From the NCBI RefSeq assembly GCF_963169125.1, contig NC_084800.1:142968397-143032396 (forward strand): a DNA stretch of 64,000 bases, written 5' to 3'. The notes under the pieces are model-generated. The model had not been told where the DNA came from. It saw only the letters and a list, made by a program, of their open reading frames with translations, and made no database searches. Position 1 is the first letter of the stretch; every line of letters begins with the position of its first letter. This DNA is from Humulus lupulus (taxonomy: Eukaryota > Streptophyta > Magnoliopsida > Rosales > Cannabaceae). The translations under genes and the position numbers were made by a program. Below, one piece after another: positions 29,301-41,105 of this stretch.

Positions 29301-31632
29301 TGGAGGTTGGACTCATCATTCAAGGTAAGGTCTCTGTGTGTTTATTAGGCTTGTTTCTGTTAAGGTATAGGGAGTTTGGAGTGTGGTTTGTGTTTGAGTT
29401 CAAGCTGTTCTTAATTTTCTGGTTTGAGTTGTTAAGTGTGAAATTCAAGAGTGAATTTTAGGGTTGAAGGTGTGAGTGAGCTTGGGCATGAATTTTTTGG
29501 GTTGTTGTGAGGTTTATTAAGGGTTTGGAGTTGGTTTTGGGACTTAGGATGGAGTTTGGGGTGATTTGGAGAGGTTGGAGCTCGGGAAAATGCGAAGGAA
29601 AAACCCAGAATTCTGGGCTGCGAAGGCGTGCCGCGGCACGGGTTTTGTGTGCCGTGGCTTGGAGTCTCTGACTGATGGGTGCCGCGGCACAAGGAAGTGG
29701 TGCCGCGGCACAAGGCTAATTTCAGAGTGTCACTTTTGGCAATTTTTGGCCTTTGCTCCGGGGGTTCGGGGGGATGTCTCCGGGGTATTGTTCTAAGGTT
29801 TTGGGGGTTCCGAGAGTGTGGGTTAGGTTCCAGGAAGGTAGTCTTGGAATGGTTAATGACAAAGAATATTATATTTGTGTTGTGATTAGGACTTTGGAGA
29901 GGCTTGGAGTAGAGGACCGTGCTTGTGGCTACGTGGCATCGGAAACCAGTGAATTGAAAGGTAAGAAAATTGCACCCAAATGTATGATTGCGATGGGACT
30001 AAGTGCTCCCGAGAGTTATATTGTATCATCGTTGGTATTATGCCAAGGGACACGTATAAGCGGTCTAAGAGTACCGTTCATGATTTTAGCGCACGGGGCG
30101 CGAATTGGCCATTGGAAACCAGAAATAATAGGTTAATAGAGGGAGCAGCCTGTGAGCGCTAGCCCTGGTTAACATCTGTGTTTTGTGTATTTTGAGCTGA
30201 GATGCTTAGTATGTGGTATACTTGAATGATGATATACTTGAATTTATGAGATGCTATATGAGTAATTGACTTGTTTGCTAGTTGTTCATGCTCTGTTATT
30301 ATTGTGTTTTCTTGCTGGGCCTTGGCTCACGGGTGCTTCGTGGTGCAGGTAAGGGCAAGGGCAAGCTGGACCAGGCCTGAGGTGGAGAGCTCCGAGGTGA
30401 AATGTACATAGCCAGCCGTTCGATCACCATGGTCGAGGAGTGTGTCAGGACAGAGATTACCTAACTGCTCATTTTGCCTTAGTATGGCTGTTAATGTACT
30501 TAAACTTTGTAACTTTTGTAAATGGCTTTTAAACTGTCATTTTTGGGATCCCATGTACATAAACAATGTTTAGTAATGAGAACATAACTTTTGAGGCCAA
30601 AACGCTTTTAACCCTAGTACCTCTACTGTTTCAGAACACGTTTTTACTTTTACGACTTGATTAGCAAGTCTGACACTTTATAAACACACAGTGTAGCGGT
30701 CTTGGCTATCCAGGGCGTTACAATAACCCTTCTCTACATCTCCAATTTCCTCCTTGTTGAATGCTTTCAATACATGTTTAAGCCGAAGCAGTTTGTTTAT
30801 CACCCCCTGTAATCCCGTCACCGCCATAGGCTTGTTCCAGCTACTTCGAACAACCTCCTTGAACCCTCGATGAGCTATCCAAAGATTAAAAAATCTAAAT
30901 GGCTTTGTGCCTAGATTTCCAAGTTTAGGAGTTTTGATGAGACAATAACAGTGGCCAGAATTAACATCCCACTGAAACTCAGCTATGGTGTTAGGCAAAG
31001 CATCCACCCAATTCTCATTGATAAAAGCATGATCAATTTTTGAGTACACCCTATCCTTCCCATCTTTCCTATTAGACCAAGTATACTTAGAACCAATACT
31101 CTTGAGACCAGCCATCTGCATTTGTGCTATCCAGGCTGTGGAGTCATAAATCTCAGCAGCACTAACTGACTTCTCACTAGCTTTGTCATCAAAGTGAAAA
31201 ACAACATTGAAATCTCCAACAATCAACCAAGGTTTTACAGGCTACAGGTACACATGAAAGACCCTTCCATAACTCCAATCTCTCTTCCATGGTATTGAGG
31301 CCATAGACAAAAGAGATCACAAAATCAGTCGACACATCAACAATCCTTACTAAACAGTGTACAAACTGTTGGTGCTCCTGCAAAATCTAAACTTTGATAA
31401 AAGATTTCTGCCAAATAATTAAGATTCTTCCTTCAGTGGCATTACTACTATGATAATCCTAGTTAATAAACAACTTTTCCATCATATCTTCAACTTTTTC
31501 ATTCTTCAATTTATTCTCTAGTAAGGCACCGATACCAACTTTATTTATCTTCAAAAGACTCAGGATATCATGTTGCTTATCCCTCTTATTCAAACCCCGT
31601 ACTTTCCAACTAATGATATTGGAGCAGTCCAT
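26338..31632 (-). pseudogene. LINE ORF2: endonuclease, reverse transcriptase, zinc finger
   Basis: It starts at ATG 31632 (MDCSNIISWKVRGLNK, the typical N-terminus of the apurinic-type endonuclease). Endonuclease blocks follow with LIVGDFNVVF-like and SKYTWSN motifs and SKIDHAFIN (30990-31230). After the nested LTR come the RT palm (SPGPDGFGSEFYKAMW, DYRPIACCNTIYK, NQGAFIKGR, LKIDLSKAYDTVD) and the catalytic FADD in LCFADDLIIF (about 27390). Near the C-terminus is the zf-RVT region (KHRFIIWQAVNDNLLTRDHL, CSQQVAYL). It is broken by a frameshift near 31220, a stop at about 27687 within the RT (where Trp is expected) and further stops near 26890. The enzyme would nick target DNA and prime reverse transcription; this copy is dead. 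Confidence 0.9.
28575..30722 (+). mobile_element. Solo LTR of chromovirus family in LINE ORF2
   Basis: Begins tgtaacgacccaaattcact and ends ccagggcgttaca. The perfect target repeat ataac is at 28570-28574 and 30723-30727. It is the same family as 8075-10504 but a diverged subtype with a shorter interior and gtgccgcggcac-type palindromes at about 29625-29710. It is younger than the LINE it splits. ORFs of 60-130 codons inside it overlap each other and have no recognisable domain. Confidence 0.92.
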
Positions 31633-31649
31633 CAACCTCCAACTGGTTT

Positions 31650-32545
31650 AAATTCCCTTTGAACTCTCGTTTCCCCTGTTCCTGAAGAATTTTGAAGGAG
31701 TTCTAACTTTTTCCAATGCCTGTCTTCACTAACTTCTCAGTACTTTTTAAGTTCCCCTTCCTCTTGGGAACCTCCCAATTTTCTTTGTTATTCTGTTAAG
31801 GAGTTTGGAGGTTTTCTTGCAGTTTTCCCCCTTCTTGAGAAGTCTTTTGAGCTATTACCCCGGCCATATCTGGTGTCTCTTTAGGCTCTTGAGTTACCAT
31901 AGTATTCCCAGTGGGAACACCTGATATTGCAGCCTTTCCCTGAATCTCAGCAGCTGTATTAACTCCAACAGAAATATTATCGGTCACAGTTTTCTTAGCC
32001 CAGATTTTTGGACCATGATGCTTGCATTCAGCCATGTTATGGCCATATCCCTTGCAATTGTTGCATTTGATGGGAAGCCATTCATTCTCAACAAATTGTT
32101 CTTGCACTTGGCCTTTCTCATTCACAAAGTAGATGATAAACGGGGGATCATTTGTTATCTCCATTTCAACCAAGACCCTTGCATATCTAATCATTGATCG
32201 TTCCTTAGTGTACTTATCGACCATGATTGGTGTCCCTATGGTGCTAACCAAAGCACTAAGGTAGTTTTGACCCCAATATTGTAGGCCTAAATTAGGCAAT
32301 CAGATCCAAAGAGGCACAGAATGAACTAACCTTACTGTATCCAACTCTTGAGTCTAAGGTCTCACTATCACTGGCTTCTTGTCAAAATGCACAGGTCCCG
32401 TTTCCAGCACAAAATCACGAGTGGCCTCGTCATTGAATTTGACAATGGTAAGCCCCATATTCATCCTCACTACTCGTTCAATGCCAAAGTGTCCCCAAAT
32501 GCGTTTAACAAACCCTTCAAAGACAGTAAATGGGGGGTTAGCTCC
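31650..32545 (-). pseudogene. LINE ORF1 (DUF4283-like with zinc knuckle), truncated
   Basis: The minus strand encodes a nucleic-acid-binding ORF1. It opens mid-domain at the element's truncated 5' end with FEGFVKRIWGHFGIERVV (DUF4283-type fold), continues through GLQYWGQNYLSALVSTIGTP, and has a CCHC knuckle CNNCKGYGHNMAEC (about 32000-32045). A stop at about 32300 precedes the longest open piece (31796-32299). This domain order is standard for plant L1 ORF1, whose product binds LINE RNA. The N-terminus is missing through 5' truncation. Confidence 0.85.
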
Positions 32546-33540
32546 AATAATAATTATTTAAAAATAATAAAATCATATATTTTATAACTTAAATAAATTT
32601 TAATTAAATTTAAACTTAATATTATATTAAATATATAATATATAATTCTTTGTTGTCACTGCCAAATTAAAAAACTAGAACAAACATAGATTTAAACAAA
32701 AAAATGAATTAAAATAGGATATTTTTAAGATATTTTATGATAATTTGAATAATTAAATAATATTTATTTAAAAATAATAAAGACATATATATCAATTTTT
32801 TTTATCTTATAAATTGGTGTGAAAGTTTGTTTTTATCAAGTGATTGAAGCTCTTTTTCTTTATTAAATTCACCAAAGGACATTGTGAGATACATTAGAAA
32901 CTAAAAATAGTTGATGCATGTATACTACAATCTACACTATGATTTTTTCTATTATTAATTTCTTTTTAAATATTATTGTATTATATATATATGTCATGTA
33001 GTCATGTAAATATATATATCTATATCAATGTTGTGTTGTCATATATGTAAAGATTATTGATATAAATATTTATATATACTATAGAACTATAATTCATTCT
33101 ATTATATATATATATAAATATTTTTAAAAACATCGAACCAATTTTTATTGAAATTATAGATAATTTTTACAATTTTAAAAGTAAGCAAACGTTGCTTTTA
33201 CCTAGTATATATCTCTTCTATATAAAAAATGTGTAGATAACGAAAATTCTTGGTTTTAACGATTTTTTATATATTTTTCGTTAACTTTAACGGAATATTC
33301 TTATATTTAAGAGAATATTATTATATTTAACGGTAGATGTAAACATGATTTAAACTTAAATAAATAATTAATTAAACAAATTAAAATAGGATATTTTTGT
33401 GATATTTTACAATGATAATTATTTAAAAATAATAAAACCATATATTTAATAACTTAAATAAAATTTAATTAAACTTAAACTTAATATTATATTAAACATA
33501 TAATATTATAAATTAAAAATAGTTGATGCACTATCTACAC
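32546..33540. other. AT-rich host DNA with three-copy local duplication
   Basis: No gene. Phrases such as aattaaaataggatattttt and taaaaataataaa...catat recur at 26088, 32707 and 33380. Copies retain or lack neighbouring insertions, so they act as empty-site references for the LINE, the solo LTR at 33541 and the 26-kb Tat nest. Confidence 0.7.
33165..33235 (+). mobile_element. Possible Helitron 3' terminus abutting a second 5' terminus
   Basis: gtaagcaaacgttgctttta (33181-33200) folds into a short hairpin and is followed by cCTAG (33202-33205) and then T, the classic Helitron 3' end (hairpin, CTRR, insertion before T). A few bases on, TCtcttctatataaaa (from 33212) resembles a Helitron 5' end starting TC. 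No helicase gene is present and the matching far termini were not identified. Confidence 0.45.
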
Positions 33541-35374
33541 TAATAACTCTACAAAATAGAGTTATTCTACCACATTTTTTATGCTAATTGTTGCTTAGTC
33601 TTTGAGTTTTTAAGTAATTTATTAAGTTTTTAAGTAATTTTTCATTTATTAGTCTTATTGTAATTTTCTAGATTTTTATATGTTTTTATAGATATTTTAT
33701 TGTTTTATGCTGTAATTTAATTACTTGAAATTAGTATTGTTAGATTGAATGCTAAAAATATGATTTTATTGAAATTAAATGTTATGTAAATTAAATTTTA
33801 ATTAATATTTTCATGGAAGTTATATGGTATATTTTATTAGAGAAAATAATTAATTTTAATTTAGTTTATGATTATTTTGTAGGAAACAATGTTGCATTTT
33901 GGTAATTTGAAAAGAAGAGAAAAGAAAAGAAAAGAATTAAAGCTGAAAAAAAGAAGTGGGAAAATGGCATTTTTGAAACCCCTTTAGCTGGCCCCCAGCC
34001 CAGCAGCCCGCCTGGCTCGACGCCTCCCAGCTCACGCCACTGGGCCTGCGCCTGGCCCATACCAGCCAAGCCCCCTGCTCCCTGCACCACTGAAGCCTCT
34101 CAGCTAGCCCCCATGGGCCTGCCCCTTCAGCAGCCCAGGCCCAACACGTCTCGACCTAGCACCCTTCCCAACCTTCCTCGTGGGCCTGCCTCCAGCCACT
34201 CCGCCTAGCCAGCTCCCTGCAGTAGCCACCTGCCACAACCCCTTCTTGAGCTCATCAAATGCACCTTGTCCCTAAAATGCTATTTTTACTCAATTTTTCT
34301 ACAACATTTTACCCAAAAATCATCCTCACTCCTACATTTTACCCCTATTTGTCATATTATTATTAATTTAATTAATCTAATCAATTGAATTAATTTAAAT
34401 TGATTATTTTAATAATCTCATTTTGGCTATAAATATGGAATTTCAAGACCATTTTTGAGTGCTTAATTTTTGGGTAACCATCATCTTTTCTACCATTTTC
34501 TCTTCCATTTTGGTGTTTTTCAAGAGCATTTTCAAGTATGCATTTTATTTATTTTGTAATTTCTATTCTAGTTATGTGCTTCTAATATTTTTCATAAGAT
34601 TATTAAGATCATGATGAAGCAACTTGTAACTAGATAATATTTATATTGTATGTTGATTTCCCTTGTAATGCAACAAAGTTTATGGATTTTTCTTCTTCAT
34701 ACATGTCTTTCATCTTTAATATCTCATATTTTTTATTGTTAGATAATATTGTGCTTTCTTCTTCATTTTGCAAAACATAATATTCTTTGTGTAAGATGTA
34801 TCATTAAATTGTACACATCCAATGCTCAGAACAAAAATACTATGTTTTGCCTTATAAATAATGTTATTTGATTTTTTTTGTTTCATTAGGTTGATTCACA
34901 TTAAATACTTTGAAATTATACTATTTTGAAAAGTGAAGAAAAATCCTATCTTTTTAGAAATAGTTTGTGCTTAAAATTATAAATCTATTTGGAAAATGAT
35001 AGTTTGACTTATTTTAACTATCACTAAAACTTGGGAATCCATATACTGCTAAGTATTATTAAACTTACATTTTGTAGATTCTAGTATCTTAATAATATTT
35101 ATTTTACAACTTATTATCAAATCATAATTGGTTTATTTTTATTCTCTTAAATAGCTTTACTTTAAATCTTTTATTTTATGTTCATGACATTAAATCTCAT
35201 CAATCTTTGGAGCTAGGGTAGAATTTATTAATTTTTGTTTAACATTGTTTTCTTTTTGATTTTAGACAACTCCTTTGGGTTCGATCTCGTGCTTACACGA
35301 ACACTATACTTCATATATGATTCGTGCGCTTGTGAGTTATAAATATTTAAAACATACTCGTTTTGGGTCCATCA
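33541..35374 (+). mobile_element. Solo LTR, Athila/Ogre-like Gypsy
   Basis: 1834 bp flanked by a 5-bp target repeat tacac (33536-33540 and 35375-35379). It begins taataactctacaaaatag (TA where TG is expected, possibly a deaminated terminus) and ends gggtccatca. A TATA box, tataaata, is at 34428-34435, and the distal part has the phrase tttgggttcgatctcgtgct typical of Gypsy LTRs of this group. The paralogous sequence at 32915-32965 lacks it. It includes a GC-rich island at about 33980-34240. The short ORF there is low-complexity. Confidence 0.8.
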
Positions 35375-35425
35375 TACACTATGCCTTTTTCTATTCTTAT
35401 TTTATTTCTATTATTAATTTCTTTT

Positions 35426-36024
35426 TGTTGATGCGGTTTTTCGCCAACAGATAATTATACTAATAAATAGGATGGATTAGTGCTGATTGATAAATCGTAA
35501 TACGAAAATGATAGTAATCTAGAAGGTGAAAATTAATTGCAAGGAAAAGATGGTCACTTCCTTTTTAGGTGGTTCAGAGGTTAAAATCACCCTAGTCCAC
35601 CAGTCGGTATTATTGATATCTCCTTACTATTTCTCACAAAGTATTTATTTTACAAGAAGAAGCCAACCCCTTGCACTACCTAGGGTTTCGGTATTTATAG
35701 GAGATTGATCTCTGAGTAGGTATTGGGGTCATCCCGTGATCTCTTCATCCATCATGTCATTTATGTGACATCGATGATTAATTCCTAAACCTTACAGTAA
35801 AGTGTGGTCTAATCAATAGGTAAAGATGGATTTGGGCCGCATGGCCCAAATCAGTCGTGGGACGTCTGAACATGCACGTTTATACTGCGCACCCGAGAAT
35901 TCAGGAATGGAACAAACATGTGATGTCTAGTATATGCACGTTTATATTGCGTGGTTGACTTTATAAGGATTCGGGGGTGTCAGACCTCTGACGCACCACA
36001 AGCTTAATGTGGCGCCAACTCGTG
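35426..36024 (-). repeat. Tat 3' LTR, partial
   Basis: Starts tgttgatgcggtttttcgcc and aligns with 60702-61300. It is cut at 36024 (ccaactcgtg) by the chromovirus LTR. The last 170 bases or so present in the 5' LTR (61301-61477) do not reappear on the other side of the insertion. Confidence 0.9.
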
Positions 36025-38147
36025 TGTAATGCCCTACTGCCTTAGAGCCATTACTAAGTGAGTTTAAAAGTGCAATTATCTCGCTAATCGAGGTTTAAAG
36101 ACAAAAGTGTAATTAAATCATAATCAGAGTCATAAACTTGAAAATAAACCTTTCATTGAAAAATTATAAAGCGTTTAACATTTGGGATCCCAAAAACATT
36201 GTTTAGAATTATTTACAACTCAAAATATAGCCAAAGTCGACTAAACGACAAAATTCAAGTTTAATACAATCATCTCCCCAAAACACCCCTGGCCGTGGTA
36301 GCTAGGTAGACCAGACATGTACGCGTCACTCATCACGCTCACCATACTCAAGGTTGGTTGACTTTCCCCTTGCCTTTACCTGCACCATAGAGCACCCGTG
36401 AGCCGAAGCCCAGCAAGAAAACTCTCACAAGCACATAACATATGCATAACAACACTTAACATATAAACATGCCATCATACGGCCATGTCGTCCCAGGCGC
36501 TTTACCAGGCCCTGGGTTCGCGGTCTATACCGTAAGGATATCCCAGGTATCCCTTGGGGTCTCGCCCTGGCAACTCGCACTCCGCGTGCTAAACGCTGCT
36601 CCCGGCCCCTTGCCTTTCCCGGCCTTCGCCGTTCCCAGCCTTCGCCGTTCCATCATTTACATACACATATGATAAAGCTAAGTAGAAATCTAAACAATTA
36701 TAAATTCAATCAAAGGGCCATGCCCCACAACACAGTCATATAGGGTCGAGCCCTGCAACACAAGCTCTATGGAAACAGTAGTTTTCTTACCTGTGTTTCG
36801 AGCTTTCTAAGCACCGATATCCCGAGCACAGTTCCTTCGTCCGAGCCTCACCGAAGCTCTAATCACAACACATTAATAATATCCACCCATCAAACTCTAA
36901 TCCATTAAATAACTTCAAGCCATAATTCTAATCTCCGGGACATTGAATTCTATCAATCTGGGTGATAAAATCCATCCCGAGCCTTAACTAGTGGATTCTT
37001 GAGCCTAAAACCTCTTAAAAACCCAAAAGTACCTTAAGAGACACGACCCTAGGGACTCATGCCGCGGCCCCCAGCTCAACCCGAGGCCTTGCCTTAAAAT
37101 AGCCCACACGCACCGTGGCCCTTCCTGAAGGGTGCCGCAGCGCGCCTTCATTTCTAGGCGTCCCAAGTTCTATGGGGTCGCAGCTCAGCAAGAAAAGCGC
37201 AGCGGCCCGACCCCTTAAGCCCAGAAAAACTCACCATTTTCACATAAAAAACCAGTCCAATTATCCCCAGAATCAAGCCAACATTCCAAACTAGTTATCA
37301 CAAAGATTATACTATTGATTCAACAGCAAAACCCAACAGAAACTCAAGCCAAAACCCTTATAAAAATCAAAGTTGAATCGTCATCCCTCCAACATGCAAA
37401 ACTCTAATATTCAACCTAAAACCAGCTGAAAATTAACATAACTCAACATATTAAGAAGCTTACCTTGTACAGAATTGAATCCACAACTCACTTTCCTAAG
37501 CTCCAAGCTTCCAAAACTCTAGCTTGGTTCCTAGCTTTAATTCCTTAGTTTTGCCTGGTTTTTCTCCAAGATGTTACTAGGCCTTCAAGAGTATAGGAAA
37601 ACTAGAGCAAAGGAGAGGGAGTGGGTCGGTTTAGAGGAAGTCTAGGGGTTTCCTTTATTTAACTTAAATATATGTGGTTACCTCAAGGCTCGAGGTACCA
37701 AAAATGTCCCCGAGGGCAAAATGGTAAATTTTCCCAATATTCCATCCTAGACATTCTAACCTCAAATATATCTCCAAATATTTATTTCCATAACCCGATA
37801 ACCCCGTAAAATATCACATACTCGGTATACCCCTCGACTCGCCCCGAGTCGAATTCTCAACCCCGTTGTGACTTTCTGACTAACTGCTCCCTAGAACTGT
37901 CTCGGATCGTGCTACACAGATATATCACAAACATATCACATTTATCACATTTATGCCCTCAACGGGCTAAAATCACAAACATGCCCCTAATGTCCAAACG
38001 AGGCCCACATGCATATTTAATTCGACTAAACATGCATCTCTAACACATATTCGCATAAATTCACATATTATAACAATAATTCACTTATTGCCCTCCAGGC
38101 ACACTAATCAAGGCCCTAAGACTTATTAGCAAATTTAGGTCGTTACA
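36025..38147 (-). repeat. Chromovirus 3' LTR
   Basis: 2123 bp. In plus orientation it runs tgtaatgccctactgcctta to aatttaggtcgttaca. It is of the same family as the LTRs at 8075, 28575, 41106 and 47773, but a diverged subtype. It contains a GC-rich palindromic stretch at about 37060-37200 and the conserved LTR block at 36371-36421 in complement. Confidence 0.9.
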
Positions 38148-38162
38148 ACTATCCCCTCCTAA
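38148..38162 (-). promoter_or_regulatory. Chromovirus polypurine tract
   Basis: The minus strand reads ttaggaggggatagt immediately before the LTR start TGTAACG. The same tract ends the interior of the nested element (47761-47772). Confidence 0.85.
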
Positions 38163-38182
38163 TAGAAATTTCGTCCTCGAAA

Positions 38183-38668
38183 TCACCTGAATAACTCGGG
38201 ATACCGCTCCCACATCTCAGATTCCAATTCCCATGTCGCCTCCTTAACCTTGCTGTTCCTCCACAGCACTTTCACCAAGGCGATGGTCTTGCTCTGCAAG
38301 ACTTTATCCATTGGGTCGAGAATCTGAACTGGTTTCTCCTCATAAGATAAATCTTGATCCAACTCCAAATTCTCATAACTTAGAACATGTGTCGAATCTG
38401 ATACATACTTTCGGAGCATGGACACATGAAACACGTTATGGACCCCTGATAAGGCTAGAGGCATTGCCAATCTGTAAGCTACCTCTCCAACCCGTTCCAG
38501 AATCTCAAAGGGGCCAACAAACCTAGGGCTCAGCTTGCCCTGAACACCAAACCGTCTCACTCCCTTCAAGGGTGAAACCCTAAGAAACACATGGTTACCA
38601 ACCTGGAACTCCACACTACTGCGTTTCTGGTCTGAATAACTCTTCTGACGACTCTGGGAGGCGAGCAT
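38183..38668 (-). pseudogene. Chromovirus integrase C-terminus with chromodomain
   Basis: The C-terminal part of the polyprotein: the integrase GPY/F-type module (GKLSPRFVGPFEILERVGEV, YRLAMPLALSGVHNVFHVSM) followed by a chromodomain of about 55 residues (PVQILDPMDKVLQSKTIALV, then WRNSKVKEATWELESEMWER). It ends at a stop at 38183, 36 bases before the LTR. This domain is well preserved even though upstream pol has stops. Confidence 0.93.
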
Positions 38669-39605
38669 TCGAGCTCTAATCTTCTCAACTGCCTCATTGG
38701 TCCTCTAGACCTTCTCAGGACCTAAATACCTCCTCTCACCTGTCTCATCCCAATGAATAGGTGATCTGCACTTTCTCCCATAAAGTATCTCATACAATGC
38801 CACTCTGATAGTCGCCTGATAGCTGTTGTTATACAAGAACTCAATCAAAGGAAGATACTTACTCCAAGATCCCCCAAAATCTATCACACAGGCTTGTAGC
38901 ATGTCTTCTAGTATCTGAATCGTCCTCTCAGTCTGTCCATCTGTCTGAGGATGATAAGCGGTACTAAACCATAACTATGTGCCCATAGCCTTCTGCAGAC
39001 TTTCTCAAAACTTGGAAGTGAAGGTGGGGTCCCTGTCGGATACTATCGACCTTGGTGCCCCATGCAGTCGAACAATCTCCTTCACATATAGCTCAGCATA
39101 CTGCTCCACAGTATAAGTCATCCTGACTAGTAAAAAGTGGGCGGACTTGGTATACCTATCCATAATCACCCACACCAAATCATGCTGTCCTACGGTCTTT
39201 GGAAACCCAACCACGAAGTCCATGGCGACATCTTCCCATTTCCACTATGGAATCCCTAGAGGCTGGAGCAACCCTGCTAGCCTTTGATGTTCAGCTTTGA
39301 CCTGCTAAAAGTTAAGCACTTGGCCACATAATCCACCACATCCCTCTTCATGCTTGACGACCATTACAAAGCTCTCAGGTCTTGGTACATCTTCGTCGTA
39401 CCCGGATGCAAGGAATATGGAGTGGTATGCAGTTCATCTAGAATCTCTCACTGGATATCTGCATCCATTAGAACACATATCCAACCCTTATACTTCTGTA
39501 ACCCCATCTCAAAAATAGAAAAGTCCTTAGCCGCTCCGACCAAGACGTTTTCCCTGTAACCCCTCAACTGGGAATCATTCCCCTGAGCCTCCCTGATCGT
39601 CTCAA
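38669..39605 (-). pseudogene. Chromovirus integrase core (decayed)
   Basis: Open pieces include MDFVVGFPKTVGQHDLVWV, DRYTKSAHF and VSDRDPTFTSKF (39005-39223), which hold two catalytic Asp blocks. Downstream, WSKYLPLIEFLYNNSYQATI and YGRKCRSPIHWDE (38705-38902) complete the core. Stops separate the pieces near 38705, 39004 and between 39223 and 39616. The normal role is strand transfer of the cDNA. Confidence 0.88.
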
Positions 39606-41105
39606 AGAGCGTAGACTAAAGAGTGATGTTGGCTAACTGACCAACCACCAACTCTATACCTGCTCTAGTCATCTCCTCTGCTAGCTCCTCAGATATCTGT
39701 CTCGAACTGAACAGCTGTCCTGGGCCCTTCCGGCTCAAGGCATCAGCAACTACGTTAGCCTTTCTAGGATGGTACAAGATATCACAATCGTAATCCTTGA
39801 CCAACTCCAACCACCATGTCTGGTGCATATTTAGATCCTTCTGTGTGAAGAAATACTTCAAACTCTTATGATCATTGTATATCTCGCACTTCTCACCATA
39901 TAAATAATGTCTCCAAATCTTAAGTGTGAACACCACCGCTGCCAATTCCAGATCATGCGTGGAATATCTCTACTCATATTCCTTTAACTGTCTCGATGCG
40001 TAGGCTATCACCTTCCCAGCTTGCATCAATACACACCCCAAACCCTGTCTGGAAGCATCACAATAAACCACAAACTTCTCATTATCTGTTGGCAAACTCA
40101 ACACTGGCGCTGTAATCAATCGCCGCTTCAACTCTTTGAAACTGTTCTCACATCGGTCTGTCCAAACATAGTTTGTCTTCTTCTTCATCAATTCTATCAA
40201 CGGCATAGCTATTCTGGAGAACCCCTCAACAAACCGCCGATAATACCCTGCCAATCCTAGAAAACTCCTCACTTCAGGAACACTACTCAGTCTAGGCCAG
40301 TCTCTCACTACCTTAATTTTTCTTGGATAAACCAGAATCCCCTCCTTGCTGATGATATGGGGCCCATAAATGTAACTTGTGGTAACCAAAACTCGCACTT
40401 GCTGAACTTAGCGTATAACTTATGCTCCCTTAATCGCTGCAATATCAAACGTAGATGCTGCTCGTGCTCTGTCTCTGACTATGAATACACTAGAATATCG
40501 TCGATGAACACAATCAAGAACTTGTCTAAATAATCCTTGAAAACCCTATTCATCATATCCATAAAAGCTGCTGGGGCATTGGTTAATCCAAAGGACATAA
40601 CCAGGAATTCATAGTGTCCATACCTCGTGTGGAAATCGGTCTTTGGTATGTCCTCCTCTTTGATCCTTAGCTGATGGTAACCTGACTGGAGATCTATCTT
40701 AGAAAACACCGTCTTTCCCTGCAGCTGGTCAAACAAATCATCAATCCTAGGCAATGGGTACTTATTCTTAATGGTCAACTTGTTCAGCTCCCTGTAGTCA
40801 ATACACATCCTAAGAGATCCATCCTTCTTCTTGACAAACAACACTGGAGCACCCCATGGCAAGAAACTCGGTCTGATGAACCCCAAATCCAATAACTCCT
40901 CAACTGAATCTTCAACTCCTTCAATTCTGCCGGAGCCATTCTATAAGGTGTCCTAGATACTGGCTCCGCTCCTGGTACCAACTCTATGATAAAATCAATT
41001 TCTTGCTGCGGTGGTAGCCCTGACAGATCAGCTAGAAATAAATCTGGAAACTTTCATACCAATCTGGTCTCCCCCGGTCCAACCGACACAACCTTAGAGG
41101 TATCC
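39606..41105 (-). pseudogene. Chromovirus reverse transcriptase and RNase H (decayed)
   Basis: [64 protein letters not shown] and the catalytic FIDD in [13 protein letters not shown] (40479-40892). The thumb follows with VRSFLGLAGYYRRFVEGFS (about 40250). RNase H: YCDASRQGLGCVLMQ, then [20 protein letters not shown] and ADALSRK (39616-40100). Stops at about 40478, 40398 and 39946 and a possible indel break the frame. The N-terminal side ([19 protein letters not shown]) runs up to the nested insertion at 41105. Confidence 0.92.

Larger units (their letters stand above)
26134..32545 (-). mobile_element. L1-type LINE, 5'-truncated, with nested solo LTR
   Basis: A minus-strand non-LTR element: gag-like ORF1 (31650-32545), ORF2 with endonuclease, RT and C-terminal zinc finger (31632 down to 26338), a 3' UTR and a short A-rich tail (complement of ttattttttt, 26134-26144). 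The 13-bp target repeat aataataattatt lies at 26121-26133 and 32546-32558. The paralogous unoccupied site at 33404-33430 (gatattttacaatgataatt) confirms the integration. The 5' end falls inside ORF1, the usual truncation. A solo chromovirus-type LTR (28575-30722) interrupts ORF2, so the LINE itself is about 4.26 kb. Confidence 0.92.

Noticed and set aside
29432..30162. Cluster of 60-127-codon ORFs in the solo LTR 28575-30722
   Set aside because: They overlap in both strands and coincide with the palindromic GC module. No conserved motif, and not preserved in sister LTRs.
36469..36672. Short plus-strand ORF in the chromovirus LTR
   Set aside because: Inside an LTR of opposite orientation, with no domain, and not conserved in sister LTRs.
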